Shown here in pieces: positions 58,124 to 64,000 of a DNA stretch of 64,000 nucleotides. Source of the DNA: Phytomonas francai (Eukaryota > Euglenozoa > Kinetoplastea > Trypanosomatida > Trypanosomatidae); NCBI GenBank assembly GCA_001766655.1, contig MJCC01000002.1:1207027-1271026 (forward strand). Reading direction: 5' to 3'. The notes under the pieces are model-generated. The model ran no database searches and was not told where the DNA came from. It worked only from the letters and a program-made list of their open reading frames with translations. The stretch's first letter is position 1. Each line of letters opens with the position of its first letter. The translations under genes and the position numbers were made by a program.

Positions 58124-60022
58124 TTAGGACAAAAGACCATAATTTGCCCATTCCGCCGCCGCTGCACTATTAGTTGGTTTCGCCTCGTCCCACGGCCCGT
58201 TGATTTGGTTTTTCATACTGCTGTGCAAGGCAACGAACCACCAGGGGATTACAAAAGATATCATTAGAATGCATGTAACGTAGAGTATTACTAATACAGG
58301 AATCGTCAATAAGCAACCTGTATCGATTCCAAATAAAAGAAATGTAAGGGCAACATGTGCGGTAAAAGAAGTACGCCTCAGAAAATGTCGTACTATAGGG
58401 CTCAAAGAAAAACAAAACGACCCAAACGCAATCAGCGCCCCGCTATCAAGAGGGTTCGGAATACGTGAAGCCATCATGATCACACCAAACGAAGCGGCAT
58501 TGACTGAGAGATTTGGCGAAAAACGAGTTGTATATGCATTTAGGTAGCTATAATCTGCCGTCAACACGTGTAAAGACATGGAAAAGATGCTGAGAGCCAC
58601 AATAGTGTCATTGGAGTAGCTTGCAGTTAAGGTGCTCAAGATAGGGGTTAATAACACCATCAGCGTCCCGACGCCAATTGTTTTACGAAAAAAACCAAAG
58701 GCGCTTTCTATGTAGAGGAATCTGGGCTCCATAAGTTCGTTCTCATTATGAAAGGAGGGGCTGCCGTTGTGGCTCGTGTTCGCGGCAAGCCCGCGCTTCG
58801 GTTTCATCCTGCGGTGTATCAACCCATTAAAGACGTTATTGGATCTAGGGCTAGATCGACTTAAATCATTATGGTGCATGCCCACGCTCGTGTCCTTTTT
58901 CTCGCGGCTAGGGCTCGAGGCTTGAAATATCGGTGACAGATGAATGGGCGCATAATCCTGCGTGCTCGTGTACTCGGACTTCATCGCTTGAAGCTGCAAA
59001 TACATAACAAAGGTCATAATGAATACAGCTAGGTCCACATAGAGAATTGTGTAATGGTTCACTTTCTGATCCAACAGCATCGAAAAGGCGCATGCAAATA
59101 AGATAACAATTGAGATTTGCTGTGTAATTGCAAAGGTATTCTTGACGACCTCAGTATATTCGTAGGTCTTGAGGTGCTCATTTGTGCGAAGATTCACGAG
59201 GAACTGTTCGATGTCGACATAATTGTCATCGAAAGGTTGCCTTTCGTATAAAATTTTTTGCCATTTAGGCTTGGTCGAGTCATCTCTTGGGTGCACAATA
59301 AAATTGCTTTTGATACCACTCATTCGCCTCATGGCCCCATTAAACTCCAAGGTCTTGCACTGCACCATTTCATCGCTTTTAGTGACATGTTTGCAACCGC
59401 AGTAGCTATTTGTGTAGGCTAAGATACCATTACTGTACCCATTTTTATCTTCTGATGGAGGAAGTACTGGATTTAGTATATTACGCCTTTGGTTTTTATG
59501 TTTACCAGCTTCACTGAGCTCTATTGATTGTAAGACATTTACAATTGGAATATCACACAAATTATCCCGAAATTCAGAACTACAGCTTTGTGCTTTAGAT
59601 GCCTCGCCGTTGCTTTCCTCCCGGTTATCTTCACCAAAAATATTTTCGACAGCATATTGACTTGTGTGTTCGCTACTTAAAGAAGTATCAGCAGACACTT
59701 GTGTGTGGATCTGCATTTGACAATCTTTTTCTTCAGCTTCAGGCGTATCACTGGAGTTACTGATGCTGTGTTGAAGACAGCTTAATAAGGTCGAATATTT
59801 GGTCTTCTCCTCTAGGCTAGTGTTCTCAAAAGTTGTTGAAAAGCCCTCTGTGTTTTTTAGAGTAGCATTTTTGTCACTCTTATCCACAGGCACGACTTCA
59901 GACGTGGAAACGCATTTCAGAGCTTCGGAGCGCCATTGGCCCTCGCAGACCTTTTCGTGGGACGCCGACAAGTGCGACGAAGTAGCTTTATTCAATCCAT
60001 CAAATTTGCAGTCACGACCCAT
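58124..60022 (-). CDS. GPI2: GPI N-acetylglucosaminyltransferase subunit PIG-C/GPI2 with long N-terminal extension
   Basis: 632 residues from the ATG at 60022 (MGRDCKFDGL); the frame upstream reaches only a TTG. The PIG-C core begins near residue 250 with PKWQKILYERQPFDDNYVD, the family signature WKKxLYERQPFPDNYVD. About eight membrane segments follow, with conserved LTPILSTLTASYSNDTI, HVLTADYSY, LSVNAASFGVIMMASRIP and a final QINGPWDEA. PIG-C is an essential part of the ER complex that transfers GlcNAc to phosphatidylinositol, the first step of GPI synthesis, which is central to kinetoplastid surface coats. Unusual are the roughly 250-residue acidic, Ser-rich N-terminal extension and a Ser/Arg-rich loop of about 85 residues after the second membrane segment; yeast and human proteins are under 300 residues. 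Confidence 0.93.
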   Translation of the reverse strand: MGRDCKFDGLNKATSSHLSASHEKVCEGQWRSEALKCVSTSEVVPVDKSDKNATLKNTEGFSTTFENTSLEEKTKYSTLLSCLQHSISNSSDTPEAEEKDCQMQIHTQVSADTSLSSEHTSQYAVENIFGEDNREESNGEASKAQSCSSEFRDNLCDIPIVNVLQSIELSEAGKHKNQRRNILNPVLPPSEDKNGYSNGILAYTNSYCGCKHVTKSDEMVQCKTLEFNGAMRRMSGIKSNFIVHPRDDSTKPKWQKILYERQPFDDNYVDIEQFLVNLRTNEHLKTYEYTEVVKNTFAITQQISIVILFACAFSMLLDQKVNHYTILYVDLAVFIMTFVMYLQLQAMKSEYTSTQDYAPIHLSPIFQASSPSREKKDTSVGMHHNDLSRSSPRSNNVFNGLIHRRMKPKRGLAANTSHNGSPSFHNENELMEPRFLYIESAFGFFRKTIGVGTLMVLLTPILSTLTASYSNDTIVALSIFSMSLHVLTADYSYLNAYTTRFSPNLSVNAASFGVIMMASRIPNPLDSGALIAFGSFCFSLSPIVRHFLRRTSFTAHVALTFLLFGIDTGCLLTIPVLVILYVTCILMISFVIPWWFVALHSSMKNQINGPWDEAKPTNSAAAAEWANYGLLS

Positions 60023-60719
60023 TCCATCTTGGGTTAAATAAGATGAATTAACTGCTTCAGTGCTGTGCTTGGTTGAAAACAAACAAGCAAAAATAAATGT
60101 GAATCTTTCAAAACAAACTTATCAAAAATACCATAAGAAATAATACTGAAGCAGTACTATTAGGACCAAGGAATCTTTTGTGAAGCATTTTTTTTGTTCT
60201 TAAATCTTCGTAAGAAACAATTACAATTACATATGAATAAGTATTATTATCCAGAACCGCTTTGTCATATTTGTTCAGCTGATAGTTCCCAAAAATTACT
60301 AGTGCAAGTTCTTTTGAATACATACTTCCCGTTTTATTACCGATATATATATTTGAAATGTGCATAAGTTGATATTAAAACTGGAAAACAGGGTGTCCAA
60401 GGCGTCAATTGTATAGAAGAGAGACTAAAGAGGGGGATTACTATGAAATCAAAAGTACCACCTGAAACACACCCCGCCAGAAGCTACTACTATTATTTAT
60501 TAAACATTAAAAATTAGATTAATGAAATGAGAAAAAAGCGAAAGAATATTAACTAATGGAAAATCTCCATGATTGACATGTATAGAAGACGACTCAAGGA
60601 TAGAGTCTTCATCTAACAACAAAACAATGAAAAGTTCGCGTTCACAGTTTGCTTCTACACCCCCCATGCCTACATGCACAGATACGCTACATACTAGCCG
60701 AGAGTCGAGCTGATACATA
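60023..60719. other. Intergenic region, about 700 bp
   Basis: AT-rich, no convincing gene. Minus-strand frames at 60108-60365 and 60500-60748 are short and without family match. Confidence 0.5.
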
Positions 60720-63700
60720 TTATACCAACACGGCCGATTTCGGAGCACAAGTACGAACCAAAATTACAGTACCTTTTATGTCTCCTAGCATCACTACTTG
60801 CGGATTCTTTGGATGACACGCGATGGTCGATGCGGTTGTCAAAGAAGGCAGAGAAACCGTACGTAATGTCTTCATGAAGAATGAATGTACGTAGAGAATG
60901 GCTGTTGTGTTAATTGCCGATCCCTCTCCTGAAAGATTTGTACGATGTGCAACAGTAGCCGCCATATTGTTGAAAGGGACGCAATGCATCAAGAGGTACT
61001 GCTCCGAGGTTGTGGTCCAGCACATCAGGCGGCCCGGGGTTGAAAAAGAACGCAGCACGGTCCCGTTAAGACTGATTTGATGGACAATATGGTCTATTCT
61101 GGAATAAAAAAGTATATTGGGGACGTAGCAACTGGATTGAACGAGAATACAGTGAATCGGGTGTTGCCGTGGATGTCGAAGGGTACGCTCCAGACTAGCC
61201 GTACTCAGTGAATGCAGCATCAACACCCCATCCATGGATGCTGTCGCAACAACATCCAGTGTGGAGCTCAAATGCACCGCTGTTGGCAAATCCTCGTGTC
61301 GATATATGGTAAAAAGCGGTTGCACTTCAAGCTTCCGCTGTCCTCTAGGTAAATGGCAAGTCCACACGACAAATGTCGTATCCTCAGATCCGGAGACAAG
61401 GTAGTGGCTGTCGCCACTTACCGCAAGACGAATTACACGCCCACGGTGTGCGCGAAGGTAAATATCCTCGATTTCCTGGGATAGATGACGAATAGTGACG
61501 GAATGGTCGAACAAGCCGCCTAGCGCAATGAAGGATTCGCTATCAAAGGAGAGTAATACAACGTTTCCCGAGGTACAAGGCCCATCCCCCATTCCCATCT
61601 CTTCAGGAATGAGACTAAGTGGGGCTGCCGTTGTGCGGAACTCTGAACCTTCGCTAATGTCAAAACTAAACCTCTCCTCCTCATTGCCCCGCTGTGATGA
61701 CAAGAAAGATGAGTTATGTGCGGAAACCTCTAGCCTGTCATCCGCCTCACTGCGCGACATAGAATCAGATGTTGAAGACAAACATGGGTCAACCTTATCT
61801 TTACCAACTCCTAACGCCATGTTTGGAAAATCCTTTGTAGCTACAGACGAGGCAACCGATGAGAGCGTGTGGTGGCTTCCAGGTGCCAATCGCTGAGGGT
61901 TTTCCAGTGGAGCGGAATGTTTGAGAGGGGAAATTACCAGTTTTACCGTGATAGCCTCACCTCTTCGGTTTATCACGATGGCATTTCCAGAGATACTAAA
62001 TGAAACTAACGCTATGCGCTTCGGAGACTCCAAATGTAGCGATACCATCTTGAGACCAACCTGACTGACAAGGGGATCGAGAAGCTCCCGTGACTGCCGC
62101 GGAGGATGATGACTTCGTTGGAACAACTGTATCGGTGTCTGGCCAATATTGTCTAGTATATCCAGCAGTTGATGCTGATCGACTACACTACTGTAACTGG
62201 AACCCAGATCCTCATACGAATGCCATCTGAACACGTTGAGAGCTTTAATCGCTTCCTTACCCCGCTGCTGTACACCAAAGATTAAGTCGATCCAATGGTG
62301 AAGCATCGAGGAAACGTAATCACATTCCAGGGCCTCCCGCATATGATAAATGAAATCGTGAGGTGAGCCGTGCGCCCACGGTGGGAGCAGAAGGTTGTCC
62401 ACCATCTCTTTGTTCTGCTTTCTGCCAAAAAGGACATCATTTGAGTTTACACAAAGCTCCGGTAGGTAAAAAAGCTCTGGGATAAGTTCGCGAGTGTCTT
62501 GCATGTTATCCATGACACCATTAAATGTTGCCGACATCATGTGAAACATACGGTCTGGTTGATCAAACTGGCCACCTTGAAGCAGGATATGCAGCGTTGT
62601 GAAGGGTTCCAATCGCATGAGGTAGTAGAGCACCACAGCAGGGGAGCTGTAGTGAGTAAAATAATGTGACGGTATATCACCCATTGTCTTCGTTTCCTCG
62701 TAGAGTCGCTTGATACGCTCGCAGCGTTTGTCGCCTCCGCACGCACCGATGGGCTTTGAAAGATCGCGAAAAGTTCCCGGATTTCTTAAGTCAAGTGTTT
62801 CGCTTGTGTAATCAGCAAGGATCCATGGGAAAACTGGGTATTGTGCCATGTCGTTTACCGACCGTCCCGCGAGAAAGTTGAGCCACATTAAGTAGTCGAA
62901 ATTTGACATTTCACGACTTCGCCAACGATCCTGAGACCACGCAAGAAGCGGCTCTTTAAGAGGATTCTCTTGGAAAACATAGAAGCTACGATTTGACAGC
63001 ACTCGGCGCGGGTCACGGAGACGACGGCCCGCAACTATCTTTTGGACGATTTCTCTCAACGCAAGTCGCATCGTAGCAGTATCAGAAAAGTTCAAAAAGA
63101 AACTGCGACGATTGTGCAGCCATATTTCCATGGCTGTGCGCTTCATGCGAAAGCGACGTCCTGGAGCAATCTGGGCGATCATAGGAATGCTGAAGCCAAA
63201 ACTTTGGGGTCGCATAAGAAAAGGCTGTGCCCCTGATGAGATATTCGGATTGTAAGACACGTTTTCATCATCGATAATGACATTTATCGTCATACCACGG
63301 ATAACGAACATCGCACTCCAGCAATGCATCATATACAACACTTCGCAGGGGAGAGACAAGACTATTCGGGGAAGACTCAAGTCCGCCGCATTGCTAAGCT
63401 CATCCTCAAGGGCCCCATTGCCGAAGGTAGTGGCTGCGGAACTCATTTGAGAGTAATATGTGGAACTATATATCTTGTTGGGCCAGAAACCGTCCTGTCC
63501 AATTTCGAAATTCATCTCTCCATCTGCGCCCAGTTTCCCCTTGTCATCCTCTGTAAGACCCTGCTCCCACACAGATTCTTTGGCGTCGCGTAGGCAAAGC
63601 CGAGTACGAGCGAGTCTCTCCTCATCCCCATCAACAGGCAGTCCAGACGATGGTGACTGACTTTTATTGCAACTTAGCTCGCTCACTACCCGATGGCTCG

Positions 63701-64000
63701 TGCCGCCCTTGTCAAAAACAACCTTGCAGCGCATCAATGGCTGTTGTTCCACTAACGATAACCTCACATACCTAGTGGCGCCAGACTGGCTCTCCAATTC
63801 TGGGCTCCATATGGTGTTCTTAATGTGTTCCATGAAACGTACCATCACCACCGTGAGGGAGGCGGAGGCCGCCGCCTGCAACGCCTCCGTAGCGCTCGGA
63901 TTGCCTATTGACGTAAGACACGAATCGGAGGCCTTGGACACGCCAGCCTTGAAAAGGCCCTCGATGGACTCCAGCACGACCCTCTGTGTCACTTCAATCC
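60720..64000 (-). CDS. BEACH-WD40 protein, 5' end outside window
   Basis: At least 1093 residues; the frame stays open to the right edge, and the first in-frame start-like codon at 63992 is a GTG, so the true start lies outside. A PH-like segment (AMEIWLHNRRSFFLNFSD) leads into a BEACH domain. Its hallmarks are LLAWSQDRWRSREMSNFDYL, MWLNFLAGRSVNDMAQYPVF, PWILADYTSETLDLRNPGTF, HYFTHYSSPAVVLYYLMRLEP and DRMFHMMSATFN. Further ones are ELIPELFYLPELCVNSN and the closing WIDLIFGVQQRGKEA. The C-terminal part has WD40 blades, for example DSHYLVSGSEDTTFVVWTC and VVATASMDGVLML. BEACH proteins (LYST, neurobeachin, ALFY type) are large scaffolds in vesicle traffic, lysosome size control and autophagy. 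Assignment to one class needs the missing N-terminus. Confidence 0.93.
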   Translation of the reverse strand, partial: IEVTQRVVLESIEGLFKAGVSKASDSCLTSIGNPSATEALQAAASASLTVVMVRFMEHIKNTIWSPELESQSGATRYVRLSLVEQQPLMRCKVVFDKGGTSHRVVSELSCNKSQSPSSGLPVDGDEERLARTRLCLRDAKESVWEQGLTEDDKGKLGADGEMNFEIGQDGFWPNKIYSSTYYSQMSSAATTFGNGALEDELSNAADLSLPRIVLSLPCEVLYMMHCWSAMFVIRGMTINVIIDDENVSYNPNISSGAQPFLMRPQSFGFSIPMIAQIAPGRRFRMKRTAMEIWLHNRRSFFLNFSDTATMRLALREIVQKIVAGRRLRDPRRVLSNRSFYVFQENPLKEPLLAWSQDRWRSREMSNFDYLMWLNFLAGRSVNDMAQYPVFPWILADYTSETLDLRNPGTFRDLSKPIGACGGDKRCERIKRLYEETKTMGDIPSHYFTHYSSPAVVLYYLMRLEPFTTLHILLQGGQFDQPDRMFHMMSATFNGVMDNMQDTRELIPELFYLPELCVNSNDVLFGRKQNKEMVDNLLLPPWAHGSPHDFIYHMREALECDYVSSMLHHWIDLIFGVQQRGKEAIKALNVFRWHSYEDLGSSYSSVVDQHQLLDILDNIGQTPIQLFQRSHHPPRQSRELLDPLVSQVGLKMVSLHLESPKRIALVSFSISGNAIVINRRGEAITVKLVISPLKHSAPLENPQRLAPGSHHTLSSVASSVATKDFPNMALGVGKDKVDPCLSSTSDSMSRSEADDRLEVSAHNSSFLSSQRGNEEERFSFDISEGSEFRTTAAPLSLIPEEMGMGDGPCTSGNVVLLSFDSESFIALGGLFDHSVTIRHLSQEIEDIYLRAHRGRVIRLAVSGDSHYLVSGSEDTTFVVWTCHLPRGQRKLEVQPLFTIYRHEDLPTAVHLSSTLDVVATASMDGVLMLHSLSTASLERTLRHPRQHPIHCILVQSSCYVPNILFYSRIDHIVHQISLNGTVLRSFSTPGRLMCWTTTSEQYLLMHCVPFNNMAATVAHRTNLSGEGSAINTTAILYVHSFFMKTLRTVSLPSLTTASTIACHPKNPQVVMLGDIKGTVILVRTCAPKSAVLV

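Noticed and set aside
63990..63992. Apparent start codon of the BEACH gene
   Set aside because: It is a GTG in the middle of a frame that is open to the window edge; the gene is truncated, not complete.
1..64000. tRNA genes, mobile elements, CRISPR arrays or a strand-switch region
   Set aside because: I looked for B-box-like motifs, retroelement reading frames, regular spacer arrays and any change of gene strand, and recognised none.

Overview
The window reads as nuclear DNA of a trypanosomatid (kinetoplastid) protist. Every convincing gene, 26 in all with two cut by the window edges, lies on the minus strand. All are intronless, are separated by AT-rich spacers of about 0.3-1.8 kb, and use TAA, TAG and TGA as stops. 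Several start codons follow pyrimidine tracts and AG dinucleotides typical of spliced-leader trans-splicing. The gene set agrees: zinc-knuckle proteins of the UMSBP/HEXBP type, a tandem pair of NEK kinases with a PH domain, and a divergent XRN. The moderate GC content and AT-rich spacers argue against Leishmania itself; I cannot name the genus. The whole window is best read as part of one polycistronic unit transcribed from right to left.

Layout from left to right in window coordinates, with transcription running the other way. 1-5 kb: a truncated Ser/Lys-rich protein, a divergent 5'-3' exoribonuclease and a small, probably mitochondrial protein. 6-11 kb: two tandem NEK-PH kinases, nearly identical in the kinase domain. 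11-27 kb: an ELMO-domain protein, a TRIM-like RING/B-box/coiled-coil protein, a leucine-rich-repeat protein, a Cep57-like coiled-coil protein and a 1823-residue WD40 protein with Sfi1-like helices. 27-34 kb: the cohesin subunit SCC3/SA, a small charged protein and proteasome alpha6 (PSMA1). 34-46 kb: a UMSBP-like six-knuckle protein, clathrin heavy chain, a HEXBP-like eight-knuckle protein and proteasome beta5; I recall this grouping being kept across trypanosomatids. 46-55 kb: an RsuA/RluB-type pseudouridine-synthase-like protein that has lost its catalytic Asp, a queuosine-salvage glycosylase (Qng1/DUF2419), a basic protein whose frame looks broken near its 3' end, and the mitochondrial protease ATP23. 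55-64 kb: a GC-rich protein of unknown function, the GPI-synthesis subunit PIG-C/GPI2 and a BEACH-WD40 protein cut by the right edge.

Neighbours in a kinetoplastid unit need not share a function, so I do not infer an operon-like system. Expression is expected to be controlled after transcription, so the UTR features matter: G-rich tracts next to the zinc-knuckle and clathrin genes, long pyrimidine tracts, and a perfect yeast-like branch-site sequence before the proteasome beta5 gene.

Five reading frames that look longer at their 5' end begin with GTG or TTG, so I moved their starts to the first ATG: the XRN, the first NEK, the LRR protein, ATP23 and PIG-C. The same was done for the frame-broken gene at 51-53 kb. 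The most interesting items are the diversified patch inside the duplicated kinases, the two probable pseudo- or altered enzymes (RsuA-like and XRN), the frame disruption at 51 kb, and a G-quadruplex-capable tract in the 3' UTR of a G-strand-binding zinc-knuckle gene.
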